A DNA stretch of 64,000 nt, from NCBI GenBank assembly GCA_028278225.1, contig JANQEU010000088.1, forward strand, positions 62,001 to 126,000. Reading direction: 5' to 3'. Below, one piece after another: positions 55,485 through 63,437 of this stretch (positions are counted from its first letter, which is position 1; each line of letters starts with the position of its first letter). The translations under genes were made by a program, and so were the position numbers. The stretch is from Cyclobacteriaceae bacterium (GTDB lineage Bacteria; Bacteroidota; Bacteroidia; Cytophagales; Cyclobacteriaceae). The notes beneath the pieces are model-generated. The model was not told the DNA's origin and searched no databases. It saw only the letters and a list, made by a program, of their open reading frames with translations.

Positions 55485-56684
55485 ATGGAAGAGTTGCGTT
55501 CATACCAAGTCAATTTGTTTGATCAGGTTACTGATAAATTTTATCGGTCACTCTATGAAACCGTGTCATGGGATCAACGCATGATCGCAATCAAGGGACT
55601 CAGGGGTGTGGGTAAGACTACACTACTTTTACAATACCTCAAATACCAGTTGCAGGCCGGTGATAATGCCTTGTATGCAACCCTTGATCACCCATGGTTT
55701 TATACCCATAGCCTATATGAACTTGCTGAAACCTTTCACACTCTTGGAGGTCAATACCTGCTTTTGGACGAAATTCATAAATACCCTCAATGGTCCAGGG
55801 AACTAAAAGTAATTTATGATGGCTTCCCCAAACTCAAAGTTGTATTTACAGCATCATCAGCACTTGACATTTACAGAGGCGAATCAGATCTAAGCCGACG
55901 AGTCCTGACTTATGAACTCACAGGATTGTCATTTCGGGAATTCCTGCTACTCGATAAGAATATTGACTTACCCAAACTCCATCTTGATGACATCCTGAAT
56001 AACCATCGAAATATCGCAATTGAAATAAGCGAAAACCTGAAGCCCATACCACTGTTTAAAGAATATCTTCAGAGAGGATATCTTCCAATAACTACTGAAG
56101 GTACATTGTCAACTTATATCCCAAAAGTTCAGGGGATCATTAACAATGTCATGGAGTTCGATCTCAGTTTCATAGAGGGATACTCCACAGCCAGCCAGGT
56201 GAAGATCAAAAAGCTTCTCGGAATAATAGCAGAGTCAGTACCCTTCGAACCAAACATCTCATCGCTTGCCAGGAAAATGAATCTGGGTCGGGAAACTATT
56301 AATAGTTTCCTGCAGCATTTATTCCAGGGTCGAATTGTAAATCTCCTGAAAAAACAAAGTAAGGGAATCGCTGCCCTGCAAAAACCAGACAAGATATACC
56401 TCGAAAACACTAACTTCAACTATGCACTCAATAGCCGTCCCGACATGGGGACCCTAAGGGAAACGTTTTTGCTTAATCAGTTAAGGAACATGGGGAAACA
56501 TATTGAACTTCCGGTAAAGGGAGATTTTTTCGTGACTGAAGACGAGCTTTACCTTGAAGTGGGCGGAAAATCCAAATCAATCGACCAAGTGTCTGAATTT
56601 GACAGAGCTATCGTAGCGGCTGATGACATCGAATATGGATTCGATCGTAAGATCCCGCTATGGCTGTTTGGCTTTTTGTACTAA
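55485..56684 (+). CDS. AAA family ATPase with DUF4143-type C-terminal domain
   Basis: 399 residues. Walker A KGLRGVGKTTLLLQYL at 38-53 and Walker B YLLLDEIHKYPQWSRELKVI at 91-110, then the sensor region VVFTASSALDIYRGESDLSR and LSFREFLLLDKNIDLP, an AAA_14 pattern. A winged-helix-like segment (SLARKMNLGRETINSFLQHL) precedes a degenerate nuclease-like C-terminal domain (FVTEDELYLEVGGKSKSIDQ). These stand-alone ATPases are expanded in Bacteroidota and have no settled function; some are proposed to be mobile or defence-related. It lies between a divergent repeat array and a tRNA gene. Confidence 0.88.
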   Translation: MEELRSYQVNLFDQVTDKFYRSLYETVSWDQRMIAIKGLRGVGKTTLLLQYLKYQLQAGDNALYATLDHPWFYTHSLYELAETFHTLGGQYLLLDEIHKYPQWSRELKVIYDGFPKLKVVFTASSALDIYRGESDLSRRVLTYELTGLSFREFLLLDKNIDLPKLHLDDILNNHRNIAIEISENLKPIPLFKEYLQRGYLPITTEGTLSTYIPKVQGIINNVMEFDLSFIEGYSTASQVKIKKLLGIIAESVPFEPNISSLARKMNLGRETINSFLQHLFQGRIVNLLKKQSKGIAALQKPDKIYLENTNFNYALNSRPDMGTLRETFLLNQLRNMGKHIELPVKGDFFVTEDELYLEVGGKSKSIDQVSEFDRAIVAADDIEYGFDRKIPLWLFGFLY

Positions 56685-56735
56685 CCTCCCGGAAATGTGA
56701 ATTCTGCCGATGGTCATCAGGCCAGTAGCCAGTAC

Positions 56736-56757
56736 TTGATGTAAACAGCTGAACCCT
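56736..56757. repeat. Short dispersed motif, copy 1
   Basis: TTGATGTAAACAGCTGAACC, closely matching TTGATGTAAACGGCAGAGCC at 58300-58319. Both lie at gene ends in the stretch around the tRNA. Too short to be proven a repeat family. Confidence 0.35.
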
Positions 56758-56875
56758 AATCCCGGTCTTCAGAGTACAAAATTCCTACCCTTTCAATATG
56801 ATCCATCAAATCAGGGTTGTCAATATGGTCAAAAATGGATACATCAAAATCATATCGCAGTGCCTTACGTTGAAT
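56756..56875 (-). pseudogene. Decayed C-terminal fragment of a nucleotidyltransferase-like (MNT) protein
   Basis: About 39 codons on the minus strand between an in-frame TGA and a TAG, reading KALRYDFDVSIFDHIDNP then DLMDHIERVGILYSEDRD. This resembles the end of MNT-type antitoxin nucleotidyltransferases in Bacteroidota. There is no start codon or N-terminal GSxAR-type catalytic site, so it is at best a relic. The rest of the 246-nt gap before the tRNA has no other gene. Confidence 0.4.
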
Positions 56876-56930
56876 TCATTGCCATCCCCCAAGGATGATC
56901 CGGCAAATTTTGATAATTTCGCATCTAATT

Positions 56931-57004
56931 GGGGCTGTAGCTCAGATGGCTAGAGTGCTTGACTGGCAGTCAAGAGGTCGTGGGTTCGATTCCCATCAGC
57001 TCCA
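56931..57004 (+). tRNA. tRNA-Ala (anticodon GGC)
   Basis: A 74-nt cloverleaf: acceptor GGGGCTG pairs with CAGCTCC, D-arm AGCTCAGATGGCTAGAGT, anticodon stem CTTGA/TCAAG with loop CTGGCAG (anticodon GGC), and T-arm GTGGGTTCGATTCCCAT. Position 3 G with position 70 T gives the G3-U70 pair that identifies alanine tRNAs. CCA is not encoded. Confidence 0.95.
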
Positions 57005-57006
57005 CA

Positions 57007-57037
57007 AAAGGATGTTCAGCGTTGGACATCCTTTTTT
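57007..57037 (+). terminator. Terminator after tRNA-Ala
   Basis: Stem AAAGGATGT at 57007-57015 pairs with ACATCCTTT at 57026-57034, with two more pairs at the loop side, then a T run. Confidence 0.85.
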
Positions 57038-57070
57038 ATCCCTCACGAATTATTCTCATATCTTCACATA

Positions 57071-58252
57071 ATGGACCACCCCACCAAACCTCACATCCTT
57101 CCATTCATTGTGATCGCACAGCTTTTTTGCACTTCTCTTTGGTTTGCGGGAAATGCCGTAGTGGGTGACCTCCAGGAAACGCTGAGTCTGGACTATGATG
57201 CCACCGGTAGCCTCACCTCCCTCGTCCAGATAGGATTCATCTTTGGAACCCTGGTTTTTGCCTTTCTTAAGATCTCCGACAGGTTTAGCCCTTCCAATGT
57301 ATTTATGGTCTGCGCCATCCTGGGGAGTGTTTCGAACGCATCCGTGACACTGGATGGCCTGGGTATCGAAATTGTGTTTGTGCTTCGGTTTGCGACCGGT
57401 TTTTTCCTGGCCGGTATCTATCCTGTCGGCATGAAGATTGCCTCCGACTATCATCAAAAAGGTCTGGGCATGGCGCTGGGTTACCTGGTTGGCGCTCTTG
57501 TGATAGGTACGGCTTCACCACATTTGCTGAAAGGATGGTTTGCCTCTCAGCCATGGGAATATGTTATGTACAGCACAAGCGTACTTGCCCTGACCGGAGG
57601 CCTCATGATAGGAGTCGGTGTTCCAAATGGTCCGTACAGGCGATCCAGCCCGGATATTGACCTGACCGCTTTTTTCAAAGTATTCAGGCATGCAAAGTTC
57701 AGATCCGCGGCGTTCGGCTATTTTGGTCATATGTGGGAGCTGTATGCGTTCTGGGCTTACATCCCATTTTATCTGGCCATTTATAATGACCTTAACAGTA
57801 CCCTGATCAATCAACCCCTCACAACCTTTTCGGTTATTGCCATTGGTGGTTTCGCATGTGTGCTGGGCGGATACCTGACTTATCGCTTTGGTAGTAACAA
57901 TGTAGCATTTACGGCGCTATCTGCCAGTTTCATATGCTGTCTGGTATCTCCGCTTGCCCTGTTTCTCCCTCCGGGACTTTTCATCGGATTTCTGATGATC
58001 TGGGGCATGGCAGTAATAACCGATTCGCCGCAGTTTTCAACACTTGTTGCAAAATTTGCTTCTGCCGATTCCATAGGCACCGCCTTGACAATTGTTAACA
58101 GCCTGGGATTTGCCATCACGATCGGGAGCATCCAGCTCCTGGATCAATTCACATCTTCCAATTATATTTTCCTGCTATTGGCCCCCGGACCCCTGCTGGG
58201 TTTGATCGCCTTCTATGCAGAGCACATACGTAACCCCCCTATTAAAATGTAA
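57071..58252 (+). CDS. MFS transporter
   Basis: 393 residues with about 12 hydrophobic helices. Typical parts are LFCTSLWFAGNAVVGDLQET in helix 1, RFATGFFLAGIYPVGMKIAS (helix 4, carrying the conserved Arg), GMALGYLVGALVIGTASPHL, and after a central loop FFKVFRHAKFRSAAFGYFGH with a second six-helix half. The pattern resembles the CynX/NimT-like exporters rather than sugar importers. Substrate unknown. Confidence 0.88.
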   Translation: MDHPTKPHILPFIVIAQLFCTSLWFAGNAVVGDLQETLSLDYDATGSLTSLVQIGFIFGTLVFAFLKISDRFSPSNVFMVCAILGSVSNASVTLDGLGIEIVFVLRFATGFFLAGIYPVGMKIASDYHQKGLGMALGYLVGALVIGTASPHLLKGWFASQPWEYVMYSTSVLALTGGLMIGVGVPNGPYRRSSPDIDLTAFFKVFRHAKFRSAAFGYFGHMWELYAFWAYIPFYLAIYNDLNSTLINQPLTTFSVIAIGGFACVLGGYLTYRFGSNNVAFTALSASFICCLVSPLALFLPPGLFIGFLMIWGMAVITDSPQFSTLVAKFASADSIGTALTIVNSLGFAITIGSIQLLDQFTSSNYIFLLLAPGPLLGLIAFYAEHIRNPPIKM

Positions 58253-58299
58253 ATTGTAGTTATGAGGTCATTGCATTTTCTTTATATTCTACCCGGATT

Positions 58300-58321
58300 T
58301 TGATGTAAACGGCAGAGCCAG
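58300..58321. repeat. Short dispersed motif, copy 2
   Basis: TTGATGTAAACGGCAGAGCC, a partner of the motif at 56736-56757. It lies just after the MFS gene and immediately before the nucleoside-kinase-like gene. Confidence 0.35.
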
Positions 58322-58325
58322 GATT

Positions 58326-58868
58326 TTGACAGATAAGAATGACGTGAGAACTAAATCATTTTTGATCGGAATTGGGGGTGTCAGTCGCTCGGGGAAGTCC
58401 ACACTTGCCCTTGACCTTAAGAAGTATTACTCGCAATCCGGCAAAAGTGTGATCATCATTGAGCAGGACAAACAAGTGGTACCGGAAGAAAAAATTCCGG
58501 GTGTCCGTGACCGGTTGGATTGGGAGCATCCCGATTCTATCGACTGGCAAAAACTCAGGTCTTTGATATTAAGGGAGGATCATTGTGACATTAAGATCAC
58601 GGAAGGGATCTTTGCCTTCTGCAATCCGGATTTGAACGACCACTTTGATGTAAAGATCTTCATTGATATTCCGAGGGAGACCTTCCTGCTGAGAAAAATC
58701 CGGGACAAAAGATGGGGAATTGAGCCGGAATGGTATATCAGGCACATCTGGCGGAGTTATTTGAAGTTCGGAAGGTGTGATGATGCGGACCTGAAGTTGA
58801 ATGGCGAAAAACCTTTTGACCTGAACGAGATCTGCAGGCAGTTGAATCCTTTTTTTGAAGACTTTTAA
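58326..58868 (+). CDS. P-loop nucleoside kinase-like protein (uridine/nicotinamide riboside kinase family)
   Basis: 180 residues. The P-loop IGIGGVSRSGKSTLALDLKK at 14-33 has GxxxxGKS. Downstream, IIIEQDKQVVPEEKIPG and LDWEHPDSIDWQKLRSLIL match the substrate-binding Asp of uridine/NRK kinases; VKIFIDIPRETFLLRKIRDK is the lid region. It probably phosphorylates a ribonucleoside to its monophosphate. The start codon is TTG at 58326, with CCAGG 5 nt before it; GTG at 58344 is an alternative, and there is no ATG in frame. It precedes two PPK2 genes. Confidence 0.75.
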   Translation: MTDKNDVRTKSFLIGIGGVSRSGKSTLALDLKKYYSQSGKSVIIIEQDKQVVPEEKIPGVRDRLDWEHPDSIDWQKLRSLILREDHCDIKITEGIFAFCNPDLNDHFDVKIFIDIPRETFLLRKIRDKRWGIEPEWYIRHIWRSYLKFGRCDDADLKLNGEKPFDLNEICRQLNPFFEDF

Positions 58869-58931
58869 ACTTACAAATGGGTCAGGTATCATCAAAATCA
58901 ATTATTTTAACGAAAACTTAAAAACACATAT

Positions 58932-59831
58932 ATGAGTCAATTCTTGGTAACGGATGATTCGGTTCAGGAGCGGTTGGAACCCGCTCAATTATTGACTGAA
59001 AAAGATCTTAAAGATATCCTGACTAAGGAGGATCTGCGGGCCAGGTTGGTAGAGCGGAACAGGGAAATTTCGAAGTTGGAATTCAACATTGATTACGAGA
59101 TACAGTTAGAAAAACTTCAAATTGAACTGGTAAAACTGCAGTCATGGATCATGAAAGAAAAGCTACGGGTTGCTGTGATCTTTGAGGGACGTGACGCGGC
59201 GGGAAAAGGTGGGGCCATCAAAAGATTTGCCGAGCACCTCAACCCAAGGAGCATGCGGGTAGTGGCGCTTCCCAGACCTACCGAACTTGAAAGACGTCAA
59301 TGGTATTTCAGGCGATATATAGCGGTTTTGCCCAATGCCGGGGAAATCGTTTTTTTTGACCGAAGTTGGTACAACCGGGCCGTCGTTGAACCTGTGATGG
59401 GTTTTTGCGACGAGGAACAGTATCAACAATTCATGCGTCAGGTTCCGGAATTTGAACACATGCTCTTCGAAGACGGGATTAAACTCATTAAGTTCTGGTT
59501 CTCCATCGACAAAGAGGAACAACTGCGCAGATTTGCATCCCGGAGGGCAAATCCTCTGAAGCAATGGAAACTCAGCCCCGTGGATGAGAGAGGCCAGGAA
59601 TTATGGGATAAATACACTTATTACAAGGAACAGATGTTCAGCCGCACACATACGACATTCAGTCCCTGGATCATCAACAAAACCAATATTAAAAAAGAGG
59701 CCAGGCTTGAAAGTATTCGTTACCTGCTTTCCCAATTTGAATATCCGAACAAGGACAAGGCATTAACCCGGATCTTACCTGATCCGAATGTCGTCATGAG
59801 GTTCCATCGTTCAATTTATGATTTTGCATAA
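58932..59831 (+). CDS. ppk2: Polyphosphate kinase 2 (PPK2), first copy
   Basis: 299 residues. Walker A VIFEGRDAAGKGGAIKRFAE at 83-102 and Walker B FFDRSWYNRAVVEPVMGF, with the PPK2 landmarks LNPRSMRVVALPRPTELERR, QWYFRRYIAVLPNAGEIV, KFWFSIDKEEQLRRFASRR and NPLKQWKLSPVDERGQELWD. PPK2 uses polyphosphate to phosphorylate nucleoside mono- or diphosphates. An N-terminal 60-residue helical extension is longer than in the next copy. Lies 63 nt after the nucleoside kinase-like gene. Confidence 0.93.
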   Translation: MSQFLVTDDSVQERLEPAQLLTEKDLKDILTKEDLRARLVERNREISKLEFNIDYEIQLEKLQIELVKLQSWIMKEKLRVAVIFEGRDAAGKGGAIKRFAEHLNPRSMRVVALPRPTELERRQWYFRRYIAVLPNAGEIVFFDRSWYNRAVVEPVMGFCDEEQYQQFMRQVPEFEHMLFEDGIKLIKFWFSIDKEEQLRRFASRRANPLKQWKLSPVDERGQELWDKYTYYKEQMFSRTHTTFSPWIINKTNIKKEARLESIRYLLSQFEYPNKDKALTRILPDPNVVMRFHRSIYDFA

Positions 59832-59832
59832 A

Positions 59833-60621
59833 ATGGAAGTATCAACAAACAGTTTTACACCGGAGGAAATCAAACTGCTCAATTCCAATAAAGCATTGAA
59901 ATACATGCTGGAATCGAAAGCTAATGTAAATCCAAAGAAGGCACTACGTTTCGTGGATGAAGAAAAGGAAATCGAAAAACTGCAGATTGAACTCATCAAA
60001 CTCCAGCACTGGGTCATCAAGAAAGGTAAACGGGTCTGTATTGTTTTCGAAGGTCGTGACGCCGCGGGCAAGGGAGGTGCGATACGAAGGATCACCCACC
60101 ATCTCAACCCCAGGCACTACAAAGTAATTGCGCTTCCGAAACCTTCAGAGGTTGAAAAAGGCCAATGGTACTTCCAGAGATACATTCAAAACCTGCCAAA
60201 CCCCGGTCAGATCACATTCTTCGATCGGAGCTGGTACAACCGCGCGGTTGTAGAACCTGTAAATGGATTCTGTTCGAAGGAAGAATATAAGCGATTCATG
60301 AAGGAAGTCAATCATTTTGAAGATATGATCACAGGAGACGGTATAATATTGCTGAAGTTCTACATTTCGATTGACAAGAAGGAGCAATATGACCGCTTCA
60401 AGGAGATCAAAGCCAATCCTCTCAAACAATGGAAAATGACGCCTGTAGATGAGAGAGCTCAGGAATTGTGGGAGGAGTATACCCACTACAAAGAAGAAAT
60501 GTTTAAAGAGACGGATACCAAAGCTAATCCATGGAAAATAATTGAAGCCAACAGGAAGAATTCTGCCAGGATCAAGGTCATGAAACATATTTTGAAAACA
60601 ATACCTTACGAAATGTCTTAG
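59833..60621 (+). CDS. ppk2: Polyphosphate kinase 2 (PPK2), second copy
   Basis: 262 residues, clearly paralogous to the preceding gene and starting 1 nt after its stop. Same motifs: CIVFEGRDAAGKGGAIRRIT, FFDRSWYNRAVVEPVNGF, LNPRHYKVIALPKPSEVEKG, KFYISIDKKEQYDRFKEIK and NPLKQWKMTPVDERAQELWE. Divergence between the copies (for example MGFCDEEQYQQF versus NGFCSKEEYKRF) suggests different substrates. The true class (NDP or NMP acceptor) cannot be read from sequence. Confidence 0.93.
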   Translation: MEVSTNSFTPEEIKLLNSNKALKYMLESKANVNPKKALRFVDEEKEIEKLQIELIKLQHWVIKKGKRVCIVFEGRDAAGKGGAIRRITHHLNPRHYKVIALPKPSEVEKGQWYFQRYIQNLPNPGQITFFDRSWYNRAVVEPVNGFCSKEEYKRFMKEVNHFEDMITGDGIILLKFYISIDKKEQYDRFKEIKANPLKQWKMTPVDERAQELWEEYTHYKEEMFKETDTKANPWKIIEANRKNSARIKVMKHILKTIPYEMS

Positions 60622-60688
60622 CCAGCATCCGGCAATCCTGGGCAAGGACATCTGACGAACCGTTGATAAATCAAAGCCGCCATCGATC

Positions 60689-63403
60689 ATGAGAACTGTA
60701 TTATTATTCACCCTGCTGTCTTTTGCCCAATGGGCAATGTCACAGGAAGGGGATTTTTTTCTTACGAATTACGCCCCGCTACTTCCCAATGTGGAACACC
60801 TGTATTTCGATATTGAATTTTCGGATAAAGAAGAACTGGTTATAGCAAACAAAGCCGGCGTCATCAAATTCGATGGCCTGGATTGGGACTTCTACCCTAC
60901 TCCAAGTTCCGTCCTTTCCATTGATATCAGCGAAAGCGGCGAGATATATGTAGGGTGTACCGGCAACTACGGTATGATTGGAATAGTTGAGGGTGATTAC
61001 ACTTTCAAATCCCTGACCACCGACACTGTTGTCAATATCATTTCTCAGACACTGATATTCAATGATGAGGTCTACTTTCTTCAGGATGACCGCTTAATTG
61101 TTTATAATCCTGAAACAACTGCGACAAGAGATTATGCGACTGTCAGCGACTCCTCCTTTTTTGAGTTTCTTTTTGAATGGGATGATGAACTCTACATTCA
61201 ATCTACCTATAGTCTGTTGAAAGTCGAAGACGCCCTGGTACCTGCCGAGCCAATTCTGCCCGAAGAAGGGAATGTGGTCATATGCTCCAAAAACCTGGAG
61301 ACAAATGAATATGTTTTGCACTTTTCCAATGGTGAAACATACACCTATGACGGTGATTTTAAGAAAAAGACTTTGCAGGATGATATATATGTGACCGACA
61401 TTGCATGGACCTCTCCAACAAGTTTTGGCATAAGCACATATGCATCGGGAATTCTCATTTTTGATACGGAATTGAATAAAGTTATCGGAAACATTAACGG
61501 GGGAAAGGGTCTGCCGGATAATGAGATATTTGCCATCTCATCAGATCGTGACAAAGGGCTATGGGTGGCTAATAGTTTTGGTTTCACCAGGATTGCTCCG
61601 GAAATCCCAATACGAAGTTTTAACTACTATCCCGGCCTGGAAGGAAACCTCCTATCTGCCGAGCATCTGGAAGACACATGGTATGTTGCAACAAGCACAG
61701 GGATATATTATTTCGATCAGGAAAATAAATATAAGAACACGGTCTACTACGTGCCAAAAAGGACAACAACCACCACGTCCAAACCAAAAACACCCACTTT
61801 CACTGCCGAAACCAGCGATAAAAAATTGAAACCAGTATTCAATGTAAAAAATGTATTTGCTAAGAAGAAGAAGGCGGTTTTTAATGTGAAAGATCCTAAA
61901 ACCTCTACGGATAGCAAGAAAAAGAAAATATTTAACATCAACCTGCAGGAAGGTTTACTTAGTAAGATTAGTAAGAAGGAGAAAGTGGAGTACGTCCGCC
62001 GGGTAAGAAGGGATCTGGTTTCAACACAGTATCTGTATCGGTCAATGGACGGATTAAATGATAAATGCAAACAGTTAATTCCCTTTGGTGACCGGTATAT
62101 AGCTTCCACTCCCTCGGGAATCGTGGAGATCAAGGATAATGTGGCCAATGAGATCTACGATGAGCCGGTTCGCTACTTGTATCGTCTTGATGAAGCCAAC
62201 CAACTGGTTTTAAGTACCATTGAAGGCACGGTAAAAGTTTTGGAGTTAGACGGGGATCTGTGGCTGGAAGTTTATGAAATAGAAACACCCGGTGACCTCA
62301 TTCTCTCCATGTACCGGGATACCGATAAAAATCTTTGGCTGGCAGGCGCTACCAACCTGTTCCAGGTGATCATAGATAACGATTCGGCTTTCATCACTAA
62401 ATCCTATGCACTTGAAAATCAATTCTTTGATGATATAAAAATCACCGAAATCAGTGGTCAGATCAACCTGGTAAACAATCAGGGATATTTTTATCTTGAT
62501 TTGGACAGGGAGCAACTGGTGAGGGATGAAAACCTTCAGCAAAAAATTGGAACAGCAAAAAAACATCTCATTCAGTCTGATGGGTTGATCTGGGTGTACA
62601 ACGGGACCAATTGGTACAGAATAGAAGAGGACAAAACCGTTCAGATTTTCAATTATCTCAAGCTTTTCCCTGAGATGTCATTCATTGATCAGGTCGGAGA
62701 GGATCTGTGGCTTATTGATAACAATCAATTCCTCTACAAGTATTTTCCCGGTGAAAATGACTCGATCAAATCCGGCACAATGTTCTATAAGGAAGTCCGG
62801 GCCCGAAGCGGTTTGGTTCCATCAACAGCAAACGATCTGAAGTTTGATTATCAAAACAATTCGATCCACTTCGAAATGGCCAGGCCGGATTATCTGGGGT
62901 TGCTCAATGTGGAGTACCAGCATATTCTTGAAGGCCAAAGCGAAGAATGGTCTAACTGGACTAAAAACAATCACATCGACTTCACATATCTTCCGGCGGG
63001 AAATTACACTTTGAGGGTGAGGTCAAGAGATACATTCGGACGGGAGCAGGAGAGCGAGCCCATCAAATTGACTATTACGCCACCCTATTGGCAAACTACA
63101 TGGTTCAATGCTATGGAAGTTTTGTTTTTTACTGTCCTGGTCTTTGGCTCGGCCATCCTGAATCGCAGAACGCATTCAGTGAAATATTCGTTTCTGACCG
63201 GTTTATTGACCATCGTGACGGTAGTAATGATCATTGAATTCCTGCAAAACGTCGCCGGATCATATTTCGGAGAAATGGGCACCCCGGTAATTGCGTTCGG
63301 CATTGATGTTTTGGTCGCTCTTTTTGTATTTCCGATCGAACAATTACTGAAGAAATATGTCCAGGGCAAGCCTAAAACCGTTCCGGTAAGTTCCGAAGTT
63401 TAG
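60689..63403 (+). CDS. Two-component-type propeller receptor (Reg_prop/Y_Y_Y) lacking a kinase
   Basis: 904 residues. Signal peptide MRTVLLFTLLSFAQWAMS. Two seven-bladed-type propellers run from about 30 to 690 (GVIKFDGLDWDFYPTPSSVL, DRDKGLWVANSFGFTRIAPE), interrupted at 355-434 by a Thr/Lys-rich low-complexity insert with repeats of VFNVK and KKKK. Residues about 710-800 form a Y_Y_Y domain (FEMARPDYLGLLNVEYQHIL, LPAGNYTLRVRSRDTFGREQ). The C-terminus has three membrane helices (about 807-890) and a short basic tail. No HisKA, HATPase or other output domain is present, unlike the usual HTCS or hybrid kinases. Stop at 63403; 35 nt to the next gene. Confidence 0.88.
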   Translation: MRTVLLFTLLSFAQWAMSQEGDFFLTNYAPLLPNVEHLYFDIEFSDKEELVIANKAGVIKFDGLDWDFYPTPSSVLSIDISESGEIYVGCTGNYGMIGIVEGDYTFKSLTTDTVVNIISQTLIFNDEVYFLQDDRLIVYNPETTATRDYATVSDSSFFEFLFEWDDELYIQSTYSLLKVEDALVPAEPILPEEGNVVICSKNLETNEYVLHFSNGETYTYDGDFKKKTLQDDIYVTDIAWTSPTSFGISTYASGILIFDTELNKVIGNINGGKGLPDNEIFAISSDRDKGLWVANSFGFTRIAPEIPIRSFNYYPGLEGNLLSAEHLEDTWYVATSTGIYYFDQENKYKNTVYYVPKRTTTTTSKPKTPTFTAETSDKKLKPVFNVKNVFAKKKKAVFNVKDPKTSTDSKKKKIFNINLQEGLLSKISKKEKVEYVRRVRRDLVSTQYLYRSMDGLNDKCKQLIPFGDRYIASTPSGIVEIKDNVANEIYDEPVRYLYRLDEANQLVLSTIEGTVKVLELDGDLWLEVYEIETPGDLILSMYRDTDKNLWLAGATNLFQVIIDNDSAFITKSYALENQFFDDIKITEISGQINLVNNQGYFYLDLDREQLVRDENLQQKIGTAKKHLIQSDGLIWVYNGTNWYRIEEDKTVQIFNYLKLFPEMSFIDQVGEDLWLIDNNQFLYKYFPGENDSIKSGTMFYKEVRARSGLVPSTANDLKFDYQNNSIHFEMARPDYLGLLNVEYQHILEGQSEEWSNWTKNNHIDFTYLPAGNYTLRVRSRDTFGREQESEPIKLTITPPYWQTTWFNAMEVLFFTVLVFGSAILNRRTHSVKYSFLTGLLTIVTVVMIIEFLQNVAGSYFGEMGTPVIAFGIDVLVALFVFPIEQLLKKYVQGKPKTVPVSSEV

Positions 63404-63437
63404 ATATATCTTTCCAGAAAATTACCTACTTAAAACT

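Noticed and set aside
56959-57168. 69-codon frame overlapping the tRNA-Ala gene
   Set aside because: It reads through the tRNA and its terminator; no evidence of a protein.
60145-60711. 188-codon open frame antisense to the second PPK2
   Set aside because: The plus strand encodes a complete PPK2 with all motifs; the antisense frame is composition-driven.
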